A stretch of 64,000 nucleotides of DNA from Paenibacillus xylanexedens (lineage in GTDB: Bacteria > Bacillota > Bacilli > Paenibacillales > Paenibacillaceae), in contig NZ_CP018620.1 in NCBI RefSeq assembly GCF_001908275.1, positions 1,178,001 to 1,242,000 on the forward strand. Direction: 5' to 3'. Numbering within the stretch: position 1 is the stretch's first letter; each line of letters opens with the position of its first letter. A model generated the notes under the pieces. That model was given only the letters and a program-made list of their open reading frames with translations. It did no database searches and was not told the DNA's origin. Positions 44,635-54,021 of this stretch are shown piece after piece. The position numbers and the translations under genes were made by a program.

Positions 44635-45402
44635 ATGTATAAAGTATTGCTTGTAGAGGATGAGACGGTCATCCGTCAGGGACTGAGGGAACTGATCGTA
44701 CAAGTGTCTTCTCAGTTTCAGGTAACGGGCGAAGCATCGAGCGGTACCGAGGCGCTGGATTTTCTGAGATGTGAGGTGCCGGACGTGTTAATCACGGATA
44801 TCCGCATGCGTGAAATGGACGGACTAACTTTGGTAAGCAAAGCAAGAGACATGTACCCTGAATTGCTAATGCTCATCATTAGCGGCTACGGCGAGTTTGA
44901 ATATGCACGCAGAGCGATGGAGTTCGGGGTGTTGAACTACCTGTTGAAGCCCATCGATCGTTATGAACTGGCATTATGCATACAAAAGATTCAATTGCTG
45001 CTGGATCGCAGATACGGTATTACAACTCTTTCTATCCCTGAGCCATCTGGCAAAACAGAACACGCTGGTGGAGATACACGGAAGATTATCCGAGATGTGA
45101 AGGAGCACATCAAGCAACATCCCGATGGAGATCTGCGACTTCAGACGATAGCCGATCTTGTTAACTTGAACCCTACTTATTTAAGCCAATTGTTCAAGAA
45201 CGAAATAGGCATCAATTATTCCGAATACATCACTGAGGCACGTATGGAGCGGGCCAAGTGGTTGCTGATCAACACGGGTCTCAAAATCTATGATGTGGCA
45301 CGGTTATCCGGGCATCAGAGCCCCAAACACTTCATGCTGGTGTTCAAGCAGCAGGTGGGATGGACCGCAGGAGAATATCGAGACCGATTCAGTATCTCTT
45401 GA
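44635..45402 (+). CDS. Response regulator with AraC-type output, YesN type
   Basis: A 255-residue regulator: receiver domain (E10-D11 acidic pocket in LVEDET, phospho-acceptor in DVLITDIRM at about D54, SGYGEFEYA, K in YLLKPID) and a C-terminal AraC HTH pair (LRLQTIADLVNLNPTYLSQLF and LKIYDVARLSGHQSPKHFMLVF). The ATG at 44635 lies just past the kinase stop; AAAGGGG sits inside the kinase gene end. It is the partner of the preceding kinase and likely activates the downstream sugar operon. Confidence 0.9.
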   Translation: MYKVLLVEDETVIRQGLRELIVQVSSQFQVTGEASSGTEALDFLRCEVPDVLITDIRMREMDGLTLVSKARDMYPELLMLIISGYGEFEYARRAMEFGVLNYLLKPIDRYELALCIQKIQLLLDRRYGITTLSIPEPSGKTEHAGGDTRKIIRDVKEHIKQHPDGDLRLQTIADLVNLNPTYLSQLFKNEIGINYSEYITEARMERAKWLLINTGLKIYDVARLSGHQSPKHFMLVFKQQVGWTAGEYRDRFSIS

Positions 45403-45505
45403 AAAACCATACCATTTCTGTAGTTGACGTGATTTAAGGGGGAACGATGCTTTCGTTATACTTTGGTTGCACATGTATACCACGACGTCCATAAGGGGGA
45501 TTTCC

Positions 45506-46801
45506 ATGAAAAAAGCAGGACTGATACTGGTGTTTGTACTCATGATGATGGCTTCAATCGCGTGCGCAAGCTCCAATTCTAACAGTGAATCTGGCAGTGC
45601 AAGCGGAGAGAATGGAGAGGTCGAGCTGAAGTTCATGATGTGGGGCAATCAGGCGCATATGGATGTGTACAACAAGTTGATTGATGACTTCACGCAGGAA
45701 AATCCAGGCATCAAAGTAACGATGGAATCCGTACCTTTCGCAGAATACCAGCAAAAAATCTCGGTGCTTGCCGCCGGAGGCTCCCTTCCCGATCTCGCCT
45801 GGGTATCGGAGCGAATGGTGCCACAATTCAAGTCCAACCACATTCTGGCCGATGTATCTGAGTTTAAAGATGATGCACAGTTTAAGCTGGATGATTATAT
45901 TCCAAGTACATTGGATTTGTTCCGTGATGGCGATCAATTGCTAGGGCTACCTTTCTCTACACCTCCGGTGGTCATGTTTTACAATAAAACGCTGTTTGAC
46001 CAAGCCGGTCTGACTGATCCAAACAGACTTGCCACCCAAGGAAAATGGACATGGGAACAGTTCGAAGAGTCCGCCAAAGCCATTACCAGTAAGGATGCGA
46101 CCAACCGAATCTATGGTGCCAACTTTTTTCGCGACTGGAAGACCTGGGCGGTGCTTTCCTCCTACTCCTGGTCCAATGGAAGCGGTCCATTCGACGAAGG
46201 CATGACAACGTTCACCTGGAACGATGCCTATGGCGTACAGACCTTTGAATTGCTGGAACGCATGATGTTCACCGATGAATCACACCCAAAGGCGGGCGAA
46301 CAGGTCAGCTTTGATGCGGGTAATGTGGGCATGTTCTTTGATAATTACAGCTATGTTTCCAAAGCAAGGGAAATTACGGATTTTGAATGGAGCATCGCTC
46401 CTATGCCTTCCGGCTCTCAAGGCAGTGTGCCGATGCTGGGGCAGGCCGGATATGCCATGTTCAACGACAGCAAACATCCAGAGGAAACGAAGAAACTGTT
46501 GAAGTATTTTGCCAGTGAGCAGGGGATTCAGGCGACAGCCACCTACTTTGTGCCTCCGCGTACCTCTGTTCTGAACTCAGATGCATTCATTATTCAGCCG
46601 AATAACCCGAGCAAAGAGCATATCGTGCAGGCCGTCATTGATGAAATGCCAAAAGCGCGCTTAATTCCCGGTCATATCCGTTGGCAGGATATCGACAATG
46701 CGGTATTGCAGGGATTTGACCGACTGTTTGCAAAGACAGCGACAGCTGAGGATAACCTGAAACAAATGCAGGAAGAGATCCAAAGTGTGTTGCAACCCTA
46801 A
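45506..46801 (+). CDS. Sugar ABC transporter substrate-binding lipoprotein
   Basis: A 431-residue extracellular lipoprotein: signal with lipobox (MMMASIACASSN), Ser/Gly/Glu-rich linker, then a SBP_bac_1 (CUT1) fold: ELKFMMWGNQAHMDVYNKLI, FTQENPGIKVTMESVPFAEYQQKI, LPDLAWVSERMVPQF, and the Trp-rich GKWTWEQFEESAKAI. It binds an oligosaccharide or sugar for the two permeases 1-2 kb downstream. No ATPase gene is present; CUT1 systems usually share a common MsmX-type ATPase. ATG at 45506 with AAGGGGGATTTCC. Confidence 0.9.
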   Translation: MKKAGLILVFVLMMMASIACASSNSNSESGSASGENGEVELKFMMWGNQAHMDVYNKLIDDFTQENPGIKVTMESVPFAEYQQKISVLAAGGSLPDLAWVSERMVPQFKSNHILADVSEFKDDAQFKLDDYIPSTLDLFRDGDQLLGLPFSTPPVVMFYNKTLFDQAGLTDPNRLATQGKWTWEQFEESAKAITSKDATNRIYGANFFRDWKTWAVLSSYSWSNGSGPFDEGMTTFTWNDAYGVQTFELLERMMFTDESHPKAGEQVSFDAGNVGMFFDNYSYVSKAREITDFEWSIAPMPSGSQGSVPMLGQAGYAMFNDSKHPEETKKLLKYFASEQGIQATATYFVPPRTSVLNSDAFIIQPNNPSKEHIVQAVIDEMPKARLIPGHIRWQDIDNAVLQGFDRLFAKTATAEDNLKQMQEEIQSVLQP

Positions 46802-46831
46802 ATCATTCAATCGAAACCGGAGGTGAGAACG

Positions 46832-47542
46832 ATGGGCAAATTCAAAGAGTTACTTGAGCGGAAACCGCTGTCGCTGGTGGTCAGCCTGCCTGAGAATGAT
46901 ATTGCTTTGGCTCGGGCAGCCATGGAAGAGGGCGCTGATGCACTGAAGGTGCATTATAATGTCGGTCATCGCGCCAGCGGGAATCATTTTGGTCCATTGG
47001 TCATGTACGCCGAGGTGTTTCGGGCGATCCGCAGTGAGTTTGGTGGTCCGCTAGGGGTCGTACCTTCTGGCAGTATTGATGGAGCAAGGCGAGAGGATGT
47101 GGAAAGGCTTTCTGGACTGGGTTTTGACTTCTATTCCATCTATGCACATCACTTGCCATCCTTCATGTTGAATGACTTGGGGCTGGACCCAACGTTTGCG
47201 ATCAATGAAGAATATGATGCTTCCCTCGTAACATCGGCAGCGCACTTCGGCTTCACCGCTCTGGAGGCATCCATTGTACCTGGAAAAGAATATGGTACAC
47301 CGCTAAGCTTCGCGGATGTACTCAAGTATCGCCGTCTGGTCTTGCAAGCCCAGGTACCGGTATTGGTTCCTTCCCAGCGAAAGCTGGTGCCGGAGGATGT
47401 TCGGGTGCTGCGCGATACCGGGGTAAAGGCGATCATGCTTGGAGCGGTCGTGACAGGCAACATGGAGGAACAGTTGCGAAGGGCTGTGAACGGGTTCCGC
47501 AATGCGGTGGACAGTCTGAACCGTTCGGACTATATAAGTTGA
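46832..47542 (+). CDS. TIM-barrel-like protein of unknown function in a sugar operon
   Basis: A 236-residue cytoplasmic protein with the alternating strand/helix pattern of a small TIM barrel: LSLVVSLPENDIALARAAMEEGADALKVHY, then GVVPSGSID, GFDFYSIYAHHLP, ALEASIVPG, VPVLVPSQRKLVPEDV and the last-strand VKAIMLGAVVTG. It recalls phosphate-binding barrels such as NanE or HisA/F-like proteins but I cannot assign a family. It sits 30 bp after the sugar-binding protein gene, with a GGAGGTGAGAACG ribosome site, so it probably acts on the imported sugar (epimerase, aldolase or isomerase). Confidence 0.7.
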   Translation: MGKFKELLERKPLSLVVSLPENDIALARAAMEEGADALKVHYNVGHRASGNHFGPLVMYAEVFRAIRSEFGGPLGVVPSGSIDGARREDVERLSGLGFDFYSIYAHHLPSFMLNDLGLDPTFAINEEYDASLVTSAAHFGFTALEASIVPGKEYGTPLSFADVLKYRRLVLQAQVPVLVPSQRKLVPEDVRVLRDTGVKAIMLGAVVTGNMEEQLRRAVNGFRNAVDSLNRSDYIS

Positions 47543-47597
47543 ACTAAAGAATATTTACACTTGCCACTCCGATGCCAGAACAACCTTCCGATCGCTG

Positions 47598-47650
47598 TTA
47601 TCCCCAGATTTTTTTTGAATCCCATATATAAAGGGGAAATCCGGGGATAA
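47598..47650. repeat. Long inverted repeat between operon genes
   Basis: TTATCCCCAGATTT pairs with AAATCCGGGGATAA (one mismatch) around a loop containing a further TCCC/GGGG pairing. It lies in the 240-bp gap between the TIM-barrel and permease genes. It could be an RNA processing/attenuation element that lowers permease expression relative to the binding protein. There is no clean terminator T-run. Confidence 0.6.
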
Positions 47651-47782
47651 AGGCGACCACTTCGCTTCTTCAGGTTTTTTCTGTCCTCTACGTTCTTGTG
47701 TAAATGTATAGTTCACCTTATATAGAATCGTCGCAGAGTTCAGCTTCGGAGGAAATTTGTTTAAAAGGGGGAGGCCTGATTT

Positions 47783-48697
47783 GTGAACCATTCACACAAG
47801 CGCAAAAGAGGGGGGCCGCTCGCCAGAGAGGCCCAGATCGCAGGTTGGTTGTTTGTATCGCCGATGGTGCTTGGGTTTACCCTGCTGCTGTTATTTCCCA
47901 TGGGTCTCGCGTTATACATGAGCCTGACCGATTGGCCGCTGCTGGGGGATCATCATTTTATTGGATTGGATAATTACCGGAATATTATGACAGACGCCAT
48001 GTTCTGGAAAGTGCTCGCCAATACGGTTTATTTCACAGCGGGGCTGGTGCCGCTTAATATTGTGCTCGCCCTGCTGCTCGCGTTGCTGCTGTCCAGAAAT
48101 CTGCGGGGCATCGGAATTTTCCGAACAGCGATCTTTGTTCCGGTCATGACCTCGTTGATCGTATGGGCCATCGTGTGGAAGCTGATGTATGCGACAGAGT
48201 CTGGATTGATTAATCAGCTTCTGTTGATGCTGGGCATCAAAGGTCCGGCCTGGCTTTACAATCCGGATTTGGCAATGCCAGCGATTATCGTGACAAGTGT
48301 GCTGAAAAATGTCGGTCTGAATATGGTGCTGTTCATTGCAGCTATTCAGCAGGTACCGCGTTCACTGTACGAAGCAGCAACATTAGACGGGGCGGGCAAA
48401 AGGGGAACCTTCTTTCACGTAACGCTGCCCATGATCACGCCAACCGTGTTTTTGACCGTAGTCATGACCGTGATTGGTTCACTCAAAGTATTTGGGCAGA
48501 TCTACGTGATGACACAGGGCGGGCCGAGCAACAGTACAAAAGTATTGGTTTATTATATCTGGGAAAAAGCATTCAAATTATTTCAGTTTGGCTACGCTTC
48601 TGCTCTCGCATATGTGCTGTTCTTTATCGTGCTAATTCTGACGCTGCTGCAATGGCAGCTCCGAAAGAGGTGGGTATTCAATGAAGGCGATGCCTAG
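47783..48697 (+). CDS. Sugar ABC transporter permease (MalF/UgpA type)
   Basis: A 304-residue membrane protein with six helices; GTG start at 47783 after GGGGGAGGCCTGATTT. The BPD_transp_1 EAA loop reads YEAATLDGAGKRGTFFHVTLP, the site that contacts the ATPase. N-terminal HKRKRGG tail, then LFVSPMVLGFTLLLLFPMGL. It overlaps the second permease gene by 17 bp, so they are co-translated. Works with the binding protein at 45.5 kb; the ATPase is elsewhere. Confidence 0.9.
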   Translation: MNHSHKRKRGGPLAREAQIAGWLFVSPMVLGFTLLLLFPMGLALYMSLTDWPLLGDHHFIGLDNYRNIMTDAMFWKVLANTVYFTAGLVPLNIVLALLLALLLSRNLRGIGIFRTAIFVPVMTSLIVWAIVWKLMYATESGLINQLLLMLGIKGPAWLYNPDLAMPAIIVTSVLKNVGLNMVLFIAAIQQVPRSLYEAATLDGAGKRGTFFHVTLPMITPTVFLTVVMTVIGSLKVFGQIYVMTQGGPSNSTKVLVYYIWEKAFKLFQFGYASALAYVLFFIVLILTLLQWQLRKRWVFNEGDA

Positions 48698-49535
48698 TCC
48701 TTCGGGGCGGAAGATAGGAAGTACTCTGGGGACGTATTTGTTGCTGACTCTGATTTCGCTCATTATGATTGTGCCATTTATCTGGATGATATCGACATCA
48801 TTCAAGGAACCCCAGAGCATATTCACCTATCCACCGCAGTGGATACCGGAAACATTCCGATTTCAGAACTATATCGATGTCTTTCAATTGATTCCGTTTC
48901 ACCGTTTTTATTGGAACAGTATCTACATTTCTGCTTTGGTTGTGCTAGGAACTGTATTCTTTGCCTCCCTCGCAGGGTATGCATTTGCCAAAATTCCGTT
49001 CAAGGGACGCAATGTGGTATTTCTCATCCTGCTGAGTGCGATGATGATTCCCCATGAGGTGACGGCGATACCGATGTTTCTGTTCATGCGACAACTGGGG
49101 TGGATTGATACCCATCTTCCGTTGATTTTACTGCCGATCTTTGGGGCGGGTGGTGTGTTTGGCATCTTTGTGATGCGGCAGTTCTTCATTACGGTGCCAA
49201 CGGAGCTGGAGGAAGCGGCGATGATGGACGGCTGCAACCGATTCCGGATATATGCGCGAATTATGCTGCCCATTGCCAAGCCGGGTATGGCTACGCTGAC
49301 AATCTTCACGTTTGTGACGATCTGGAATGAGTTTTTTGATCCGTTGATCTTCATTAACTCGCGTGATCTAATGACGCTTCCGCTTGGATTATCCCTGTTT
49401 ACAGATGAAGTGGGTACAGCCTGGCAATATCTGATGAGCGCCACCGTCATGGCAACCTTGCCACTGTTAATTGTTTTTTTCCTGGCACAACGGCGCTTCA
49501 TTGAGGGGGTTGCCATGACGGGACTGAAAGAATAA
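48681..49535 (+). CDS. Sugar ABC transporter permease (MalG/UgpE type)
   Basis: A 284-residue six-helix permease. It shows the characteristic PFIWMISTSFKEP near the start and the EAA loop EEAAMMDGCNRFRIYARIMLP, closing with an FIEGVAMTGLKE tail typical of CUT1 MalG-like proteins. It overlaps the previous permease gene. GAGGTGGGTATTCA precedes the ATG. Confidence 0.9.
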   Translation: MKAMPSPSGRKIGSTLGTYLLLTLISLIMIVPFIWMISTSFKEPQSIFTYPPQWIPETFRFQNYIDVFQLIPFHRFYWNSIYISALVVLGTVFFASLAGYAFAKIPFKGRNVVFLILLSAMMIPHEVTAIPMFLFMRQLGWIDTHLPLILLPIFGAGGVFGIFVMRQFFITVPTELEEAAMMDGCNRFRIYARIMLPIAKPGMATLTIFTFVTIWNEFFDPLIFINSRDLMTLPLGLSLFTDEVGTAWQYLMSATVMATLPLLIVFFLAQRRFIEGVAMTGLKE

Positions 49536-49576
49536 GCCGTGTAATACGTGCAATAGAACGGAAGGAGGGACAACAT

Positions 49577-50932
49577 TTGCGTGAACAGAAGAGTATGAAA
49601 AAGGAAGAAGCAGATGTCGTTATTGTGGGAGGGGGCCCTGCGGGTATAGCGGCAGCCATTGCGGCTGGACGGCAGGGTATACGAACAGTGCTGCTGGAAC
49701 GATATGGATTCGTGGGCGGGATGTCAACTGCCGCTATGGTTTATCCCTGGATGACTTTCCATACGGAGCGCGGTGAGCAGGTTATTAAAGGTATTGCGCA
49801 GGAGATCGTGGATCGTTTGCAGGCACGTGGCGGCTCTCCGGGGCATCTGCGCGATACAGTTGGATTTGTGCATACCGTCACGCCGTACCATCCAGCCATC
49901 TTTCAGGTGGTTGCAGCAGAGATGTTGCAGGAGGCTGGTGTCCGGCTTCTGTTGCACAGCTTTGTGGACGAGGTGGTCGTTGTAGATGATCGGGTGGAAG
50001 CGGTGCGAGTGACCAACAAGTCTGGAAGAAAGGAGTTCCGGGCGAACGTATTTGTGGATGCAAGCGGCGATGCGGATCTGGCTTATCTTGCGGGTGCTTC
50101 TGTGGCAAAGGGACGAGACGGCGACCATCAGTCACAGCCGATGACCATGAAATTCCGCATGCGTGGTGTCGATCTTGGACGAGTGAAACAATACATGCTG
50201 GAGCACCCGGAGGATTTCTATGTGAAAACCCCCTTTGCTGAACTGGACAGCATTCCGTTAACCGGGGTGAGTGGTTTCTATTCCCAGTGGAAAAAAGCAA
50301 GTGTGCCGATTAATCGCGACCAGGTGTTGTTTTTTACCGGACCGGCAGAGGATGAAGTGCTGATTAATTGTACCCGGGTGCAGGGACTTGATGCGACAGA
50401 TGCCGAGGATCTGACCTCTGCGGAACAGGAAGGCCGGAAGCAGGTGCTAATGATCGCTGAGTTTTTGCAGCGTGATGTGCCTGGCTTCGAACGAGCTTCG
50501 ATCTCGGCAGTAGCGCCGCAGATTGGCATTCGTGAATCGAGACGGATCATAGGTCATTACGCATTGACCCGGACGGATGTAGTTGCAGGACAAAAGTTTG
50601 ACGATGTGATTGCCAGAAGCGGTTATCCGATTGATATTCATGACCCTTCGGGTCAAGGCGTTGTGGCTGCCTTTATTGAGGGAGACGGGGCATATGATAT
50701 TCCGTATCGCTGTCTGATCTCTCGCAATATCCGCAATCTGCTGGCGGCAGGACGCTGCATCTCCACCACACATGAGGCGCATGCAACGACAAGGTTGACT
50801 CCAAGCTGTATGGCTACGGGTGAAGCTGCGGGAACAGCGGCTGCACTAACAGTGAAGATGAAGCTGGACCCGGTTGATCTGCCAATCGAGCTGTTACAGG
50901 TGGAATTACGTCACAACGGAGCAGCGATCTAG
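49577..50932 (+). CDS. FAD-dependent oxidoreductase in the sugar operon
   Basis: A 451-residue flavoprotein of the FAD_oxidored group. The dinucleotide-binding motif is DVVIVGGGPAGIAAAIAAGR (residues about 10-29), with VLLERYGFVGGMSTAAMVYP next, a mid-protein VDASGDADLAYLAG, and a C-terminal NLLAAGRCISTTHEAHATTR. TTG start at 49577 with GGAGGGACAACAT; the in-frame ATG at 49595 is an alternative. Such enzymes occur beside sugar ABC systems in Paenibacillus and probably oxidise a sugar-derived hydroxyl or an FAD-linked intermediate. The electron acceptor is unknown. Last gene of the operon. Confidence 0.85.
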   Translation: MREQKSMKKEEADVVIVGGGPAGIAAAIAAGRQGIRTVLLERYGFVGGMSTAAMVYPWMTFHTERGEQVIKGIAQEIVDRLQARGGSPGHLRDTVGFVHTVTPYHPAIFQVVAAEMLQEAGVRLLLHSFVDEVVVVDDRVEAVRVTNKSGRKEFRANVFVDASGDADLAYLAGASVAKGRDGDHQSQPMTMKFRMRGVDLGRVKQYMLEHPEDFYVKTPFAELDSIPLTGVSGFYSQWKKASVPINRDQVLFFTGPAEDEVLINCTRVQGLDATDAEDLTSAEQEGRKQVLMIAEFLQRDVPGFERASISAVAPQIGIRESRRIIGHYALTRTDVVAGQKFDDVIARSGYPIDIHDPSGQGVVAAFIEGDGAYDIPYRCLISRNIRNLLAAGRCISTTHEAHATTRLTPSCMATGEAAGTAAALTVKMKLDPVDLPIELLQVELRHNGAAI

Positions 50933-51023
50933 CAGATGAGCTGATTGTGGTCGAATGGGGCGAATCGGGTGAATCATTAATAGTGGGAGTGGGTGTTTAT
51001 TTAATTCGCGGTGGCGTACGTTT

Positions 51024-51215
51024 TAACGAACCTGAGACGTCTAATTCCGGGATATAAGCTGAAATGAAAAATGTAACGAATCTCAGTGAAGTTATTCTGC
51101 TCAAAACCCTGTAATAGGGGGTAAAAGCGGGGGAATCGGAAGATTAGAGCGTCTACGATTCGTTAGATTAGGAAATGTCCCGAAAAAGGCTAAATAAGCT
51201 TCCCTCAGTTCGTTA
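51024..51215. repeat. Four ~50-bp intergenic repeat units, two in each orientation
   Basis: TAACGAA occurs at 51024 and 51074 and its complement TTCGTTA at 51159 and 51209. Spacing is exactly 50 bp in each pair and the set is symmetric about 51119.5. Flanks are partly conserved (TAACGAACCTGAG and TAACGAATCTCAG against CTAACGAACTGAG and CTAACGAATCGTAG on the other strand). A separate AGCTTCCC/GGGAAGCT stem encloses the last unit (51197-51232). It sits in a 521-bp gene-free region (50933-51453), which has no other gene I can support. Probably a REP-like interspersed repeat. Confidence 0.6.
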
Positions 51216-51256
51216 GAAATTGGTGGGAAGCTCGTGCATTGATGAGTATAACTGTA

Positions 51257-51312
51257 GCCCCAAAGACTCCAAATCCACTGCATAGCATAGGTGAATTTAG
51301 AGTTTTTGGGGC
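51257..51312. terminator. Long hairpin between convergent operons
   Basis: GCCCCAA pairs with TTGGGGC and the stem continues imperfectly (ACTC, AAAT, CAC with GTG, ATTT, GAGT). It lies between the FAD oxidoreductase operon and glnP, so it probably ends one or both transcripts, though the T-run is poor. Confidence 0.6.
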
Positions 51313-51453
51313 GTTCTCATTCTTTTCATCTATTAGGTTCTTTCCTTCAAGTTCATTTCTTCATATCTGATCAATCACGGGGTCTCGGTTCCTTCATGTT
51401 CCTTGATGTTCCTTCATGTGTCGTATTCTTTCATGCGTTATTCTCTCTGATTA

Positions 51454-52104
51454 TCAATTCATCCGTGCCTCAAGTCGCCTTGCGACAATGGACAGCGCGT
51501 AGTTGATGGCAAAATACAATACGGCTGCGAGCAGCAGGGCCGGGATAATGTAATCGAAACTTTGACCGCCAAGGATCTGCACGTTGTGCATCAGTTCCGG
51601 CAGAGAGATGATGATCGCCAGTGAAGTATCCTTCAGGAGTGAGATGAACTGGCTGACCATCGGCGGGGACATGCGGCGTAGCGCCTGTGGCATGATGATG
51701 CCACCGAGAGTCTGCATGTAGCTCAGGCCCGAGGAGCGGGCAGCTTCCACCTGACCGCGCTCAACGGATTTCAGACCGCTACGGACGATCTCGGCGATCA
51801 TCGCGCCTTCAAACAGACTCAGTCCAACAACTGTGGACCAGAAGACGGACATTTTAATCCCGAGCTGTGGAAGCACCATGTGGATGAAGAAAATGATGAG
51901 CAGCAGCGGCAGATTCCGGATCGTATCCACGATCACCGCCACGATCTGTGACAGAACAGGGATACGGGTAAACCGGATCGTACCCAGCACAGTGCCGAAC
52001 ACAAAGCTGAATATAATGGATAGCCCTGCTACCTGCAGGGTAATCAGGAATCCTTGAAGCAGGAAACGAAGGTTGGGCCACGCATAGGCCCCGCTAAAGT
52101 CCAT
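51454..52104 (-). CDS. glnP: Glutamine ABC transporter permease
   Basis: A 216-residue HisM-type permease with about five helices. It has the EAA loop QVEAARSSGLSYMQTLGGIIMPQAL and the usual IVDTIRNLPLLLIIFF motif of polar amino-acid permeases. It is the last gene of an operon ordered ATPase, binding protein, permease, permease, the same order as glnQ-glnH-glnM-glnP of B. subtilis. It starts 223 bp after the other permease gene. Ligand assignment (glutamine, possibly glutamate) comes from operon order and the GlnR-type box upstream. Confidence 0.85.
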   Translation of the reverse strand: MDFSGAYAWPNLRFLLQGFLITLQVAGLSIIFSFVFGTVLGTIRFTRIPVLSQIVAVIVDTIRNLPLLLIIFFIHMVLPQLGIKMSVFWSTVVGLSLFEGAMIAEIVRSGLKSVERGQVEAARSSGLSYMQTLGGIIMPQALRRMSPPMVSQFISLLKDTSLAIIISLPELMHNVQILGGQSFDYIIPALLLAAVLYFAINYALSIVARRLEARMN

Positions 52105-52327
52105 ATTTTATTAGCCTCCTTCTGTATGCAGGAATGGAATATCGAAGATCAATAGATGGGGCATGGACTGTGTAGAAAGCAACTCAAGCACCGTAGCAGT
52201 GAATTACAATATGCACTGTGACATGATCACCAATGCCAGTAAAACACAGACGATCCAGTACTCATTTAAACCACATGGACAAGCCGATATTTCTCCCTAA
52301 AAATCTGCGGAGGTACAAGTCGATCTA

Positions 52328-53050
52328 TTACATGGTAACCTGACCTGCCGGTTTGTTCTTTTTCGGTTTGCCTTTGGTGCTGCGCGCCTCTGCATCCCTC
52401 TGTCCAAACCTGCGCTCCATATAATGCACCAGGAAGCTAAGTGGTAGCGTCAGCACCAGATAGAACAGCGCAACAATGGTGTACACACTTAGCGGCTGGA
52501 ACGTATCCGAGTTAACCAGGTCGGCAAAATACATAAGATCCATACCGGCGACAACGGCAAGAATGGATGAGTTTTTGACCAAATTGATAAACTGGTTGCC
52601 GATGGACGGCAACACAATCTTGATGGCCTGGGGCAGAATGATCAGGTTCATGGCCTGTACATAGGACAAGCCTGAGGATCTTGCAGCTTCCAGCTGTCCA
52701 CGCGGTACAGTCTGAATGCCCGCTCGAATCGCTTCGGCAATGAAAGCGGCCGTGTAGATGGTTAGGCCCAGAGTACCGGAGACAAACCCATCCAGCGAGA
52801 TGCCTAGTGCAGGCAGTCCAAGATAGAAGAAAAACACAACCAACAGCAATGGGATGTTTCGGATAAATTCCACAAAAGCCGTGCCGAGCCAGTTCAGGGG
52901 TTTCACAGGGGATATCCGAAAGATAGCCAGGATCGCGCCAAGGATAAAGCTGCCAATGAGAGCCATAATGCTCACTTGAATCGTATTCAGGAACCCTTCC
53001 AGAAAACGATCCGAGTGTCGCATTAGTACGCTGAAATCCAATGTGCCCAT
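52328..53050 (-). CDS. glnM: Glutamine ABC transporter permease
   Basis: A 240-residue HisM-type permease paralogous to the next gene, with FVEFIRNIPLLLVVFFFYLG, the EAA loop QLEAARSSGLSYVQAMNLIILPQAI and a basic C-terminal tail (RSTKGKPKKNKPAG). It probably forms a heterodimeric channel with the second permease. Confidence 0.85.
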   Translation of the reverse strand: MGTLDFSVLMRHSDRFLEGFLNTIQVSIMALIGSFILGAILAIFRISPVKPLNWLGTAFVEFIRNIPLLLVVFFFYLGLPALGISLDGFVSGTLGLTIYTAAFIAEAIRAGIQTVPRGQLEAARSSGLSYVQAMNLIILPQAIKIVLPSIGNQFINLVKNSSILAVVAGMDLMYFADLVNSDTFQPLSVYTIVALFYLVLTLPLSFLVHYMERRFGQRDAEARSTKGKPKKNKPAGQVTM

Positions 53051-53151
53051 ATAGGCGAAGCCTCCGTTCTCCAGATGTAGAAACGGCGATTACGTCTGCT
53101 CATGCATCGCATCCAGCAGACGAATTCGCCGCTTACCTATCTTAATTCGGG

Positions 53152-53982
53152 TTACTCGGGCTTCGCGCCCAGCCATTTCTCATGTAATGTGTCATATTCC
53201 CCGCTGTCTTTCATGCTTTTGAGCAGCGCGTTGACTTCCTCCACGAAGGCAGTGTCGCCTTTGCGAATGGCCATACCATAAGGTTCGCTTGTGAAATTGC
53301 CACCAACCAATTGGAAGCTGTTATCCGTCTGTTGCATACCGATGAGGATGATGTTATCTGTGGTCAGCGCTTCGCCTTTACCTGCTTTGAGAGCAGTGAA
53401 TGCATCCTGATAGTTATCGAATTCAAGCACCTCAGCATCCGGGGCTTTCTCGCGAATGTTCTGAGCGGATGTGGAGCCTTTCACCGCGAGTACTTTCACC
53501 CCGCTGAGGCTTTCTAGGCCGGTAATTGCACTGTCGTTTTTCACCAGCAGGGACTGCCCTGCTTCAAAATAAACATCACTGAAATCTACCTGTTCCTTAC
53601 GCTCATCCGTAATTGTCATTGTGGCGATGATGATGTCGATGTCTCCATTTTGCAGCATGGGAATACGTGTCTTGGAAGTGACCTCTTTCAGTTCAACCTT
53701 GGTCTCATCTCCAAGGATCTGTTTGGCGAGTGCCTTGGCGATATCAATATCGAACCCTTCAACGTTGCCACTTGCAGGATCTTTCAAGCCAAACAGCTTC
53801 GTATCGTATTTCACACCGGCAATGAGCTTGCCACGTTCCTTAATCCGCTCAATCGTGCCTTTCGCCTCGGCGTCACCACCACCGCTCGCTGAAGGTGTAT
53901 CTGTACCTGTACTACAACCGGACAATACAAGGGAGAGAATGAGGACAAGCATAAATGATGGCCATTTCAATAATTTTTTCAT
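53152..53982 (-). CDS. glnH: Glutamine ABC transporter substrate-binding lipoprotein
   Basis: A 276-residue extracellular lipoprotein: signal and lipobox (LVLSGCSTG), then an SBP_bac_3 domain (GKLIAGVKYDTKLFGLKDPA, GFDIDIAKALAKQILG, IIIATMTITDERKEQVDFSD). The IDI...A.LAK and TITDERK signatures are those of polar amino-acid binding proteins of the GlnH type. Second gene of the operon. Confidence 0.88.
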   Translation of the reverse strand: MKKLLKWPSFMLVLILSLVLSGCSTGTDTPSASGGGDAEAKGTIERIKERGKLIAGVKYDTKLFGLKDPASGNVEGFDIDIAKALAKQILGDETKVELKEVTSKTRIPMLQNGDIDIIIATMTITDERKEQVDFSDVYFEAGQSLLVKNDSAITGLESLSGVKVLAVKGSTSAQNIREKAPDAEVLEFDNYQDAFTALKAGKGEALTTDNIILIGMQQTDNSFQLVGGNFTSEPYGMAIRKGDTAFVEEVNALLKSMKDSGEYDTLHEKWLGAKPE

Positions 53983-54021
53983 GAATAAAGACCCCTTTCA
54001 AAATGGAATAGTGGATTATTC

